Assembly: GCF_046592965.1 (NCBI RefSeq) | Contig: NZ_JBISBV010000001.1 | Coordinates: 186,001-250,000 of the forward strand | DNA from: Marivita sp046592965 | Lineage (GTDB): Bacteria; Pseudomonadota; Alphaproteobacteria; Rhodobacterales; Rhodobacteraceae | Length of the DNA stretch: 64,000 nt | Direction of reading: 5' to 3' | Shown: positions 16,274 through 24,239 of the stretch, piece by piece | Layout: each line of letters starts with the position of its first letter | Numbering within the stretch: position 1 is the stretch's first letter | Position numbers and translations under genes: made by a program | Notes under the pieces: generated by a model | What the model was told of the DNA's origin: nothing | What the model saw: only the letters and a program-made list of their open reading frames with translations | Databases searched by the model: none

Positions 16274-16349
16274 TGGTGCCGCTGAAGGGACTCGAACCCC
16301 CGACCCCATCATTACGAATGACGTGCTCTACCATCTGAGCTACAGCGGC
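16274..16349 (-). tRNA. tRNA-Thr (anticodon CGU)
   Basis: On the minus strand the 76-nt sequence folds as a standard tRNA. The acceptor stem is GCCGCTG/CAGCGGC with an encoded ACCA end, the D-arm is GCTCAGATGGTAGAGC, the anticodon stem is CGTCA/TGATG with loop TTCGTAA (anticodon CGT), and the T-arm holds GGTTCGA. CGU reads the threonine codon ACG. Its 3' end faces the integrase remnant, so it was probably the attachment site of a lost element. Confidence 0.95.
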
Positions 16350-16353
16350 CAAT

Positions 16354-16382
16354 CCTGCGATGCCCGTGTCGGGCGGCGCAGG
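16354..16382. terminator. Hairpin between hemY and tRNA-Thr
   Basis: Nested inverted repeats form a stable stem: outer CCTGCG/CGCAGG and inner GCCCG/CGGGC with a 3-nt loop. It lies between the hemY stop and the tRNA 5' end. There is no T-run beyond ATT, so it could be a factor-assisted terminator of the hemY operon or a processing signal. Confidence 0.35.
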
Positions 16383-16421
16383 ATGGCTGCTATTAGCATC
16401 GGTTTTCAGGCTCGAAAAGAT

Positions 16422-17957
16422 CTATCTTGCGTTTTCGCTCAGGGGCTTTTCCACCACGGGTTCGGCTTCTGTCGTGATGTCTTGAGGCGTCTCATGCTCA
16501 ACTGGTTTGGGATCCGGAGCGGATTCCGGATCAATGATCTCGACGTCAGGGTCGGTGTCGGTATCCTGCGTCTGATCCTCGATGGACCCGACGATCAGCG
16601 GCAGCATTTCGGCTCCGGCGGGGAGGACCGTTTCGCTTTGCGGCGGAGTGGTCCAGCTCAGCGTGTCGAAGCTCTGACAGTTGTTGCAGACGGGAGTCCA
16701 TTCGCCGTGGATGGTTTTGCAGTTCTCGCACACCCATTGCGGACCGCGTGGGGCGGTCAGGGCGCGCGCGAGCCAGCCGCGCACGACGGCATCGGACGCG
16801 CCTTCGCCGCGCTCGATGGCCGCGACAATGGCAAGGACGCGGGTGTCCGGCTCGGTCTCGGCGAGGTCGCCAAGCGAACGTCGTGCTTGCGGGAAATCTT
16901 CGGCGGCGAGGTTCAACTCGGCCAGAAGGAGCCGTGTCTCGCGATGCTCGGGGCGGATCGCTGTGAGTTGCTTGAACCGTTTCAGGCGGGCTTCGGCGGA
17001 TTCATTCGGCTCGATCTCGGCAAACGCGGCCGCGAGATCGGGGTGCGGCTGCGCCTGCCACGCTTTCTTGAGGATGCGCACCGCGTATTTCTTGCGCCCC
17101 TGCGCAATGTGGCTCCGAGCCGCCATTGACGCGGCGGGGATCAGATCGGGTGATGACTTGTTCGCCGCGATGGCCGCTTCCTGCGCCTCGATGGTTTTGC
17201 CATCATCCAGAACGCCCTTGGCTTCCGACAGCGCCAGCACCGCATCGCGGCGCTTGTGCACATCGCGCGGCAATGCACCGTGCTTGCGTTTGGCCTCCAG
17301 GGTTTTTCGCGCGCCGCTCCAGTCTGCCGATTGTGCTTGCAGCCGGAGCAATGTGTCCTGCACTTCTTCGTGCTTCGGCTTGATCGCGAAGGCACGTTCG
17401 GCGAGCTTGAGAGCGGTTGTCGTGTCGCCGGCATCGAGCTTTTGCTTCATCAACCCGCGCACGCCGACAAAGCGTGTTTCCTCATGCTGAACAAGCCGCT
17501 TGTAGACCTCTTCGGCCTTTTTGCGATCCCCCATCATCTCGGCGGCCTGCGCGGTGATCAAATCCGTCAGTTCAGGTTTATGCAGGAATTTGTCGGCCCG
17601 GTTGGCCTTCGCCATGGCGAGTCGTCCTTCGCCCGCTGCCAGAGCTGTCAAACCCTCACCCAACGCCTGAAACCCCTTGCGTTCGCGGTTGCGGTCGAAA
17701 TAGCGCGAGATCGCGGTTTCATCGCCGTTGATGAACTTCAGCGTCGCGATCAGCAGCGTGATGAGTTTGAGCATGATCCACACTGCAACGATCAGCACCA
17801 AGGCCGCGATGACCGATTGAAGCGGACCAAGCGTGTACTCGACACCGCCTGCGGTGATCTGGATGCCGCCGCTGCTTTCCATGAGATAAGCAGCGCCCAT
17901 TGTCAGGGCGGCGACGATGGCAACGAAAAGTACGATCTTGAGAAGAGACCAAAGCAT
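16422..17957 (-). CDS. hemY: HemY-like membrane protein with TPR repeats and a C-terminal zinc ribbon
   Basis: A 511-residue inner-membrane protein. Two N-terminal helices (about 4-22 and 46-74) match the HemY N-terminal family, followed by TPR-like helical repeats from about 95 to 400. Near the C-terminus four cysteines (C410, C413, C424, C427 in CENC...CNNC) form a likely zinc ribbon, followed by an acidic, Pro-rich tail. It is named for its place in hem operons; its molecular role is unclear and it is not the protoporphyrinogen oxidase also called HemY. It lies 11 bp after the mitofilin-like gene, in one operon with hemD. Confidence 0.85.
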   Translation of the reverse strand: MLWSLLKIVLFVAIVAALTMGAAYLMESSGGIQITAGGVEYTLGPLQSVIAALVLIVAVWIMLKLITLLIATLKFINGDETAISRYFDRNRERKGFQALGEGLTALAAGEGRLAMAKANRADKFLHKPELTDLITAQAAEMMGDRKKAEEVYKRLVQHEETRFVGVRGLMKQKLDAGDTTTALKLAERAFAIKPKHEEVQDTLLRLQAQSADWSGARKTLEAKRKHGALPRDVHKRRDAVLALSEAKGVLDDGKTIEAQEAAIAANKSSPDLIPAASMAARSHIAQGRKKYAVRILKKAWQAQPHPDLAAAFAEIEPNESAEARLKRFKQLTAIRPEHRETRLLLAELNLAAEDFPQARRSLGDLAETEPDTRVLAIVAAIERGEGASDAVVRGWLARALTAPRGPQWVCENCKTIHGEWTPVCNNCQSFDTLSWTTPPQSETVLPAGAEMLPLIVGSIEDQTQDTDTDPDVEIIDPESAPDPKPVEHETPQDITTEAEPVVEKPLSENAR

Positions 17958-17968
17958 CGGACGCCCCC

Positions 17969-19423
17969 TTATTCCTGAAGGAGCTGCTGGACGAGAGCGT
18001 CCGCAGCCGTTTTTGTCTCAACGCGTGTCTGTGCGCTGGCGCGCCAGTCCGCAAGTGCGTTCTGCGCCTCTTCGGGCAAGGCAGAAAGTTCGGACAACGC
18101 CGCCTCGATATTGCCGGCGCGCACTTCAGCCTCGGCCCGGGACAGCACCGCATCGGGATCGTTGCCCTCGCGCGGCGCAACCGAGCGCGCGCCAAGCTGG
18201 TTGGCGAAGAAGGTGGTGACGCGATTGGCGCCCTCGGAGCCTTCTGTCTGCACATTGCGCGCTGCGGATAAGGCGGACCGTGCGGCAGCCGGGAAATTGT
18301 CGATCAGCGCGCCTTGCGTGACAACGCCAGTTTGGGCATTCGCAGCGAGTGGCTCCGGTATGTCGACACCATTGGCGGACAGAACGTCGATGGCGTTTGT
18401 GTAGCCCGAGCCTGTCTCCAATGCGGCGGTGATTTCGGCCATTGCGGCGCGTGATGCAGCCAATGTAGATTTGGTTTCCGCGTTGCTTTCGGCCTCGACG
18501 GCCTCTTTGGCCATCTGAGTGACTTCGGCGCGCTGCGCCTCGACCTCGGCTTGCAGGTCTTCCAATGCGCGTTCGTAGGCGGCAATCGCTTCGGGCGAAA
18601 CCGCCTGTTCCATCGGACGCTTTTCCAGCGCATCCAGACGAGAGGTTATCTCGTCAAGTCTTGCGCTGGTGTCGTTCGCTGTCGTTTGAAGCGCGGCGAT
18701 TTGCTCTTCCATCGGGGTGAGATCAACGGTGGGGATCTCGGTGCTTTCAAGAGTCTCAAGGCGCGTCGACAGGTCGGCCAGAGACCCGTCCTGAGTGGCG
18801 AGAGTCTCGCGCACCTCGCCTTCGAACGCATCGGGTTCAGTGGATGCAAATGGCCAGACGTCTTGCGATACATAGGCCGCGACCCCGTATCCCAGCGCGG
18901 CAGCCGCCACCCCGCCAAGCAGCATGGGAACAAATCCGCCCTTCCGCTCGATGGTGGTTTCCCGCACAACTTGCGGCGCGACAGGCAACTGTGTCGGGTC
19001 GTCAGCGGGTTTGGGCTCGGCGGAGGCTGCTTCAACGTTCTCGGCGTCGTTGAGCATTTGCTCGGCTTCATCCTTGGTCAGATGATCGTCGAGCGGCTCG
19101 CTCTTGGTGGTCTCGTCCGCCCCGGCATCCTTCTCAGCGGGGTCAGTCTTGTCGGCAGGCTCCGTTTTGTCTGATGTCGTGCCGTCGTCCTCGATGGGCG
19201 TGTCCGCCACAGGCGCGTCTGATTTTTCAGGAGTGTCGGATTCGGTGTCAGCCTTTTTGTCGTCCGAGGTGTAAGCATCCACTGCCTCGACCGCCTCGGA
19301 CGCGGTTTTCATATCTGTGGCCGAGCTTTTCGATGGTTCCGTTGCCTCCACATCCTTATCCGTCTGGGGGGCATTCCCTCCGGTTTTTTCGGAGGTTTTG
19401 TTAGTGCTCTTGCGTTTGGCCAC
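17969..19423 (-). CDS. Mitofilin/Mic60-like inner-membrane protein (COG4223 type)
   Basis: A 484-residue protein with a long acidic, low-complexity cytoplasmic N-terminus (many Asp, Glu, Lys, Thr), one transmembrane helix (FVPMLLGGVAAAALGYGVAAY), a coiled-coil region (ALEDLQAEVEAQRAEVTQMA) and a mitofilin-like C-terminal domain. Alphaproteobacterial homologues of the mitochondrial crista protein Mic60 have this layout and lie next to hemY/hemD. They have been tied to intracytoplasmic membrane shape in Rhodobacter. The start is GTG, with AAGGAAG close upstream; an in-frame TTG five codons earlier is less likely because it lies upstream of that site. Confidence 0.82.
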   Translation of the reverse strand: MAKRKSTNKTSEKTGGNAPQTDKDVEATEPSKSSATDMKTASEAVEAVDAYTSDDKKADTESDTPEKSDAPVADTPIEDDGTTSDKTEPADKTDPAEKDAGADETTKSEPLDDHLTKDEAEQMLNDAENVEAASAEPKPADDPTQLPVAPQVVRETTIERKGGFVPMLLGGVAAAALGYGVAAYVSQDVWPFASTEPDAFEGEVRETLATQDGSLADLSTRLETLESTEIPTVDLTPMEEQIAALQTTANDTSARLDEITSRLDALEKRPMEQAVSPEAIAAYERALEDLQAEVEAQRAEVTQMAKEAVEAESNAETKSTLAASRAAMAEITAALETGSGYTNAIDVLSANGVDIPEPLAANAQTGVVTQGALIDNFPAAARSALSAARNVQTEGSEGANRVTTFFANQLGARSVAPREGNDPDAVLSRAEAEVRAGNIEAALSELSALPEEAQNALADWRASAQTRVETKTAADALVQQLLQE

Positions 19424-19479
19424 CGATACTTCCTTCAAATCTTACAAGTCTGCGCGACAGGACTTTCAATATTATAACG

Positions 19480-20214
19480 TCATTCCGGCGGTGCGCACGC
19501 CTGTGACTGTCTCACCATCTCCGCCACCAACTCCGACATCCCGTCGCGATTTGGGGTCTTGGCCACCTGCGTTCGCGCCGCAGATCCGACCGGCAGGGCA
19601 TCTGCCACCGCCTGGCTGATCGCGGCAAAGCGGATTGCGCTTATTCTTTCCGATTCGCGGCCCAGTTGCTCCGCGGTTCTGGGAGAGAATACCGGTGCAA
19701 TGACCGGTCTGTCTTGCGACAAAGCATCTTTCACCGCAGGCTCCAATGGCTCAAGCCTCTGTTTATAGAGAACAGATTCATACGTTGGCACGCCTTTTTC
19801 GGTCAATCTTTGCGCAATATCGCCGATTGCATTTTCCCCTCTGAGGTGCAGGAGCGGCCCAGGGTAGCCGCGATCCAGCACATAGTGAACCAATCGATCG
19901 GCATTGCCACCTGCAACATCGACCTGAAAACCAAACGCTTTGAGCGCCGATGCCGTTCCCTCGGCCACCGCGATTGCCGGCACCTTCAAGGGCAATCCGC
20001 CCAGCGCGTCAAAGGCATGTAGAGCGTTCGAGGATGTGAAGATCAAGCCGTTTATCCCGTCAAATGACGGCAACGGGCCGGTGACTTCGATCGAAAGCAG
20101 CGGGTTGATCATCACATCGACTGCGGCGCGGATCGGCTCTGGCAACGCCGCCCAGAACGCGTCTGACGCCGCTTTGGGACGGGTCAGCAGCAAGAGAGGG
20201 CGCGTGACAGCCAT
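19480..20214 (-). CDS. hemD: Uroporphyrinogen-III synthase
   Basis: HemD cyclises hydroxymethylbilane with inversion of ring D to make uroporphyrinogen III, the branch point to heme, siroheme, cobalamin and bacteriochlorophyll. The 244-residue protein has the two-domain Rossmann-like pattern: LLLTRPKAASDAF at the start, GLIFTSSNALHAF, and VFSPRTAEQL followed by AAISQAVADAL near the end. This poorly conserved family is recognised mainly by these landmarks and by the neighbours. hemC, often adjacent, is absent: the next gene upstream is the divergent tsaD. Confidence 0.88.
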   Translation of the reverse strand: MAVTRPLLLLTRPKAASDAFWAALPEPIRAAVDVMINPLLSIEVTGPLPSFDGINGLIFTSSNALHAFDALGGLPLKVPAIAVAEGTASALKAFGFQVDVAGGNADRLVHYVLDRGYPGPLLHLRGENAIGDIAQRLTEKGVPTYESVLYKQRLEPLEPAVKDALSQDRPVIAPVFSPRTAEQLGRESERISAIRFAAISQAVADALPVGSAARTQVAKTPNRDGMSELVAEMVRQSQACAPPE

Positions 20215-20286
20215 TCAATCCGTGTCATTGTGAGCAGCATCCGACGGTGGTATCTGCTTCAACCCATAGGTGCAACGGAAAGTCGG

Positions 20287-21357
20287 ATGAACAAGGAAAT
20301 CACCGTTCTGGGTCTGGAGAGCAGTTGCGACGACACCGCAGCCGCGATCGTGCGCGGGCGAGACATCCTGTCTTCTGTCGTCGCCGATCAAACTGCCCTG
20401 CACGCTGCGTATGGCGGTGTCGTTCCGGAGATCGCCGCGCGCGCCCATGCCGAGAAGCTCGATCTGTGTATCGAGCGTGCGCTGGATGATGCGAAGGTGA
20501 CCCTTAACGACATCGACGTCATTGCCGTGACTGCCGGCCCCGGCCTGATCGGGGGGGTGCTGTCGGGCGTGATGATGGCTAAGGGGCTGTCGGCTGCCAC
20601 TGGCACGCCGATGATTGGCGTCAATCATCTGGCCGGTCACGCGCTGACACCGCGCCTGACCGACAATGTGGGCTATCCATATCTCATTCTTCTGGTGTCC
20701 GGAGGACATTGCCAGTTCTTGCGTGTCGATGGACCGACCGCGTTTTCGCGGCTGGGAAGCACGATCGACGACGCGCCTGGGGAAGCATTTGACAAGACCG
20801 CGCGCCTGCTTGGCCTGACCCAACCCGGCGGACCGGCGGTTGAGCGAAGCGCTCTGAGTGGGGACGAGTCACGGTTCGCCTTTCCGCGCCCCCTGCTGGA
20901 TCGCGCCGGATGCGATCTCTCGTTCTCGGGCCTGAAGACCGCGTTGCTGCGCCAGCGCGATGCGCTGATTGCCGACCAGGGCGGGCTTCATCCGCAAGAT
21001 GTGTCCGATCTCTGCGCCGGATTTCAAGCTGCGGTGCGGGATGTTTTGGTGGAAAAATCCCGCCGCGCCCTGGACGCCTCGACCGGCATTACCGGTTTTG
21101 CCGTTGCTGGCGGTGTTGCCGCGAATACGGAGTTGCGCGCTGCGCTGAAGGCTCTGAGCGCTGCGCGTGATTTGCCCTTCATCGCGCCGCCGCTGGCCCT
21201 GTGCACCGACAACGCCGCAATGATCGCCTATGCGGGGGCCGAGATTTTTGCCGAAACCGGAGCGGACGATCTGTCACTTTCCGCCCGCCCCAGGTGGCCT
21301 TTGGATCAAAGCGCGCCGGCGGCACTGGGCGGCGGGCGCAAGGGTGCAAAAGCATGA
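20287..21357 (+). CDS. tsaD: tRNA N6-threonylcarbamoyladenosine synthase subunit TsaD
   Basis: TsaD transfers the threonylcarbamoyl group to A37 of ANN-decoding tRNAs. The 356-residue ASKHA-fold protein starts MNKEITVLGLESSCDDTAAA. It carries the iron-binding histidines in NHLAGHALT and the conserved LVSGGHC and GGVAANTELR segments. An in-frame upstream start adds 19 residues not typical of the family. It opens the operon tsaD-gpsA-yciI-EVE, with the gpsA start overlapping its stop. The partner ATPase gene tsaE lies elsewhere in this window. Confidence 0.96.
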   Translation: MNKEITVLGLESSCDDTAAAIVRGRDILSSVVADQTALHAAYGGVVPEIAARAHAEKLDLCIERALDDAKVTLNDIDVIAVTAGPGLIGGVLSGVMMAKGLSAATGTPMIGVNHLAGHALTPRLTDNVGYPYLILLVSGGHCQFLRVDGPTAFSRLGSTIDDAPGEAFDKTARLLGLTQPGGPAVERSALSGDESRFAFPRPLLDRAGCDLSFSGLKTALLRQRDALIADQGGLHPQDVSDLCAGFQAAVRDVLVEKSRRALDASTGITGFAVAGGVAANTELRAALKALSAARDLPFIAPPLALCTDNAAMIAYAGAEIFAETGADDLSLSARPRWPLDQSAPAALGGGRKGAKA

Positions 21358-22310
21358 TCGGGGTCTTTGGAGCGGGAGCGTTCGGCACCGCCTTGGCAAT
21401 TGCACTGGCAAAGACCGGCGAGCGCGTCACACTACGCGCCCGGTCGGTGGCGCAGGCAGACGACATGGCAAAGCAGCGCATCAACGCGGCCTACCTGCCT
21501 GATGCAACATTCCCTGACACTTTGTCCGTCACTTGCGAGATCGGCGATCTGGCTGCAAGCGATGTGATCCTCGTCGCCGTTCCGCTGCAACAGGTGCGCG
21601 CCGCATTAAGCAGCTGCGCATTGCCCAAGGTTCCCATCGTCGCCTGCTGCAAGGGCATCGAGCTTTCGTCCGGCCTAGGCCCCACCGGCGTTATTGGCGA
21701 GGTCATGCAGGACGCGGTCACTGCAATCCTGACAGGCCCGAGCTTTGCGACCGACATCGCGATCGGGCGTCCGACCGCGCTGACGCTGGCGTGCAAGGAT
21801 ACGCGGATCGGCGCGAGGCTTCAGGATCAGCTCACCACACCGACGCTGCGCCTTTACCGCACGACCGACACGATTGGCGCGGAACTGGGCGGCGCGCTGA
21901 AGAACGTGTTTGCGATCGCCTGCGGTGCGGTCATCGGCGCGGGGCTTGGAGATAGTGCGCGTGCCGCGACGATGACCCGTGGTTTTGCGGAAATGCAACG
22001 TATCGGCACAGCGTTTGGCGCGCGGACGGACACGCTGATGGGTCTGTCGGGTCTGGGGGATCTGGCACTTACCTGCACCTCGGACCTGTCGCGCAATTAC
22101 CGGCTGGGCCTGTCTTTGGGGCAAGGCAAGCCGTTTGATCCAAACGTCACAGTCGAAGGCGCGGCAACCGCGCGCGCGATGGCGGATATAGCGGACAAAC
22201 GGGGGCTCGACGTTCCTTTGACGCGCACAGTCACACATTTGCTTGACGGATCGACCACGATTTCCGATGCCATAGGCGATCTCATGACTCGTCCACTGAA
22301 GGAAGAATGA
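21354..22310 (+). CDS. gpsA: Glycerol-3-phosphate dehydrogenase [NAD(P)+]
   Basis: GpsA reduces dihydroxyacetone phosphate to sn-glycerol-3-phosphate for phospholipid synthesis. The 318-residue protein starts MIGVFGAGAFGTALA with the GxGxxG dinucleotide-binding loop at residues 6-11. It has the conserved CKGIE segment, the GPSFA motif, the catalytic lysine in GALKNVFAIACG and the GLSGLGDLALTCTS substrate loop. The ATG overlaps the tsaD stop (ATGA), implying translational coupling. Confidence 0.96.
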   Translation: MIGVFGAGAFGTALAIALAKTGERVTLRARSVAQADDMAKQRINAAYLPDATFPDTLSVTCEIGDLAASDVILVAVPLQQVRAALSSCALPKVPIVACCKGIELSSGLGPTGVIGEVMQDAVTAILTGPSFATDIAIGRPTALTLACKDTRIGARLQDQLTTPTLRLYRTTDTIGAELGGALKNVFAIACGAVIGAGLGDSARAATMTRGFAEMQRIGTAFGARTDTLMGLSGLGDLALTCTSDLSRNYRLGLSLGQGKPFDPNVTVEGAATARAMADIADKRGLDVPLTRTVTHLLDGSTTISDAIGDLMTRPLKEE

Positions 22311-22586
22311 ATGCTTGTCGCCTTGATTGCCCGAGACAGATCCGGCGCCCTGGAAACGCGCAAAGCCAACCGAGACGCGCATCTGGCCTATATCGACGCG
22401 ACTGGTGTGGTCGAGCAGGCAGGACCGTTGCTGGACGAGGATGACCAGATGATCGGGTCTCTGGTGGTGCTGGATGTCGCGGATATGGCGGCGGCCAGGA
22501 CCTGGGCCGACAATGATCCTTATGCCAAGGCGGGATTGTTCCAGACGGTTGATCTGATCCCGTGGAAGCGAGTGATACAGAGATGA
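22311..22586 (+). CDS. YciI-family protein
   Basis: A 91-residue small ferredoxin-like alpha/beta protein whose start codon directly abuts the gpsA stop. It carries the YciI landmarks ARDRSGALETRKANRDAHLAY (shown in part: the RxxHLxY stretch), AGPLLD and NDPYAKAGLF, with the conserved His and Asp of the putative active site. The biochemical role of this family is mostly unknown; members are thought to be small hydrolases or isomerase-like enzymes. It is third in the tsaD operon. Confidence 0.88.
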   Translation: MLVALIARDRSGALETRKANRDAHLAYIDATGVVEQAGPLLDEDDQMIGSLVVLDVADMAAARTWADNDPYAKAGLFQTVDLIPWKRVIQR

Positions 22587-23002
22587 AATACTGGCTTTTC
22601 AAATCCGAACCGTCGGCATGGTCGTGGGACCAACAGGTGGCCAAGGGCGACGCCGGTGAAGAGTGGGACGGTGTGCGGAACTATCAAGCGCGCAACTTCA
22701 TGCGCGACATGTCGGTGGGTGATCGCGGGTTCTTTTACCACTCGCAGACGGAGAAGGCGATTGTCGGCATTGTCGAGGTGATCGCAGAGGCCCATCCCGA
22801 GAGCACAACGGATGATGATCGCTGGGAGTGCGTGGATATCAAGGCGATCAAGCCTGTGAAAACACCCGTGACCCTGAACCAGATCAAGGCAGACGAGCGT
22901 CTGTCGGAAATGGTGCTGGTGAACAATTCGCGGCTATCCGTTCAGCCAGTTTCGGCTGAAGAGTGGCGTATTGTATGTGATCTGGCAGGTGTTTCCGCTT
23001 AA
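22583..23002 (+). CDS. EVE domain protein
   Basis: A 139-residue PUA-like EVE-domain protein. EVE domains bind modified bases in RNA or DNA. The N-terminus MKYWLFKSEPSAWSWDQ, the central VGDRGFFYHSQTEKAIVG and the C-terminal MVLVNNSRLSVQPV are diagnostic. Its ATG overlaps the YciI stop (ATGA). It closes the tsaD operon and a strong GC-rich hairpin follows. Coupling to a t6A gene may hint at a tRNA-related role, but this is inference. Confidence 0.92.
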   Translation: MKYWLFKSEPSAWSWDQQVAKGDAGEEWDGVRNYQARNFMRDMSVGDRGFFYHSQTEKAIVGIVEVIAEAHPESTTDDDRWECVDIKAIKPVKTPVTLNQIKADERLSEMVLVNNSRLSVQPVSAEEWRIVCDLAGVSA

Positions 23003-23029
23003 GGTGCCTGATGGCTGAGCAAGAAATGT

Positions 23030-23063
23030 ACGGGGGGTCGCGGCTTGCGCCGAAACCCCCCGT
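23030..23063. terminator. Strong compound hairpin after the EVE gene
   Basis: Outer arms ACGGGGGGT / ACCCCCCGT (9 bp, perfect) enclose a second stem CGGC-TTGC-GCCG. No T-run follows on either strand, so it is not a standard intrinsic terminator. It may mark the 3' end of the tsaD operon transcript. Confidence 0.45.
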
Positions 23064-23195
23064 CCCCGCGCTCCCAAGTCACCACGCGCGTCAACTGAAT
23101 ATGGTTTCGGCCATCCTGACCTTCCCCATAAATCTACCTCGGAAGCTGACTCGCATCAAACAACTAATCCAACGCATTTTGTTCAATTCGAAACG

Positions 23196-23222
23196 AAAAG
23201 GGCGCCCCGGAAAAGGGCGCCC
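23196..23222 (-). terminator. Terminator of the DUF2853 gene
   Basis: On the minus strand the self-complementary octamer GGGCGCCC occurs twice around a 7-nt loop and is followed by TTTTCG. It begins 22 bp after the DUF2853 stop. The 23064-23195 stretch beyond it shows no feature I can support. Confidence 0.65.
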
Positions 23223-23244
23223 GTGGCACTCTTACCGGTGCCGA

Positions 23245-23586
23245 TCAGCCGTAGACGGATTCCTTGCCGAAATGTTTGGTCAGCATGTAATAAACCACGG
23301 CACGGTATTTGTTGCGCTCTGACTTACCATAGGTTTCGATGACCGAGTTGATCGCTGTCATCAATTCGGGCCCGTCGCTCAGGCCGAGCTTCTTGATCAG
23401 AAAGTTGTCCTTGACGGTTTCCAGTTCTGATGGCTGAGAACCGGCGACCGTTGCGGCATCTGCATTATAGATCGCCGGTCCGCATCCAATCGTCACTTTC
23501 GTCAGCAGATCCATGTCCGGCGTCATGCCACACTTGTTCTTCAAATCGTCCGCATATTGCTCGATCAATTCGTCTCGTTTACCCAT
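23245..23586 (-). CDS. DUF2853 family protein
   Basis: A 113-residue soluble, probably all-helical protein of the DUF2853 family: MGKRDELIEQYADDLKNK at the start, VTIGCGPAIYNADAATV in the middle and YRAVVYYMLTKHFGKES at the end. Function is unknown. GGGAG stands 7 nt before the chosen ATG; a much longer in-frame extension upstream is rejected because it lacks family similarity and would overlap the divergent LysM gene. It is a monocistronic gene with its own terminator. Confidence 0.88.
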   Translation of the reverse strand: MGKRDELIEQYADDLKNKCGMTPDMDLLTKVTIGCGPAIYNADAATVAGSQPSELETVKDNFLIKKLGLSDGPELMTAINSVIETYGKSERNKYRAVVYYMLTKHFGKESVYG

Positions 23587-23770
23587 GATTTTCTCCCAAA
23601 TGATTTGCGTCACCCAGAGGAGCAGCCCTCCGTTGCGCGCAAAGGTGGCAAAAACACCTGCTTGGAGCAACGAAAAATACGGTTTTGGCGCTCTGATGTA
23701 CAATTTGCCACTGGCATTGACCTCAAAGTCACTCAATGCTGGAGCGGAACATGACCGACAGGAGAGATAG

Positions 23771-24190
23771 ATGGGACTTTGGAATTTCATGAAGACCGCA
23801 GGGCGCAAACTGTCCGGCGCGGAGGAAGGGCCGACACCGGCCGCGCTTAAGAAGGAAGTGAGCGATCTTGGGCTCGACACCAAGGGCGCCGAGATCAAGG
23901 TCGATGGCGACAAGGTCGTCGTCTCTGGCGGGACAATGAATCAGGAAGAGCGCGAGAAGGTCATTCTGGCAGTTGGCAACGTCGAAGGTGTGTCTGCCGT
24001 TGAAGCGGAGACATCCGACGAGCCGCTGTTTCACACCGTCGAAAAAGGAGACACGCTCTGGGCAATCTCGGAAAAGGCGCTTGGCAACGGCGCTCGCTAT
24101 ACCGAGATTTTCGAAGCCAACCGCCCGATGCTCAGCCACCCGGACAAGATTTATCCGGGCCAGACGCTTCGGATACCGCAGAACAAGTAA
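23771..24190 (+). CDS. BON + LysM domain protein (Kbp/YgaU-like)
   Basis: A 139-residue protein with an N-terminal BON domain (about residues 25-85: EIKVDGDKVVVSGG...) and a C-terminal LysM domain (about 87-137: HTVEKGDTLWAISEKALG; IYPGQTLRIP). The two-domain layout and length match E. coli YgaU/Kbp, a potassium-binding protein. There is no signal peptide, so it is probably cytoplasmic despite the LysM domain. A strong intrinsic terminator follows within 10 bp. Confidence 0.9.
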   Translation: MGLWNFMKTAGRKLSGAEEGPTPAALKKEVSDLGLDTKGAEIKVDGDKVVVSGGTMNQEEREKVILAVGNVEGVSAVEAETSDEPLFHTVEKGDTLWAISEKALGNGARYTEIFEANRPMLSHPDKIYPGQTLRIPQNK

Positions 24191-24197
24191 ACCGGTC

Positions 24198-24226
24198 CGG
24201 CCCGGAGCACCCCTCCGGGCCGTTTT
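24198..24226 (+). terminator. Intrinsic terminator of the BON/LysM gene
   Basis: Perfect 10-bp stem CGGCCCGGAG / CTCCGGGCCG with a 5-nt loop, followed directly by TTTT. It begins 7 bp after the stop codon. Confidence 0.88.
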
Positions 24227-24239
24227 GCGCACCTATCGC

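Noticed and set aside
11638..16349. Intact prophage or genomic island
   Set aside because: Only an integrase remnant was found; no phage structural, transfer or second att sequence was visible, so just a scar is claimed.
23011..23322. 103-codon open frame after the EVE gene
   Set aside because: It runs through a hairpin, a terminator and into the antisense of the DUF2853 gene; basic, low-complexity product without homology signals.
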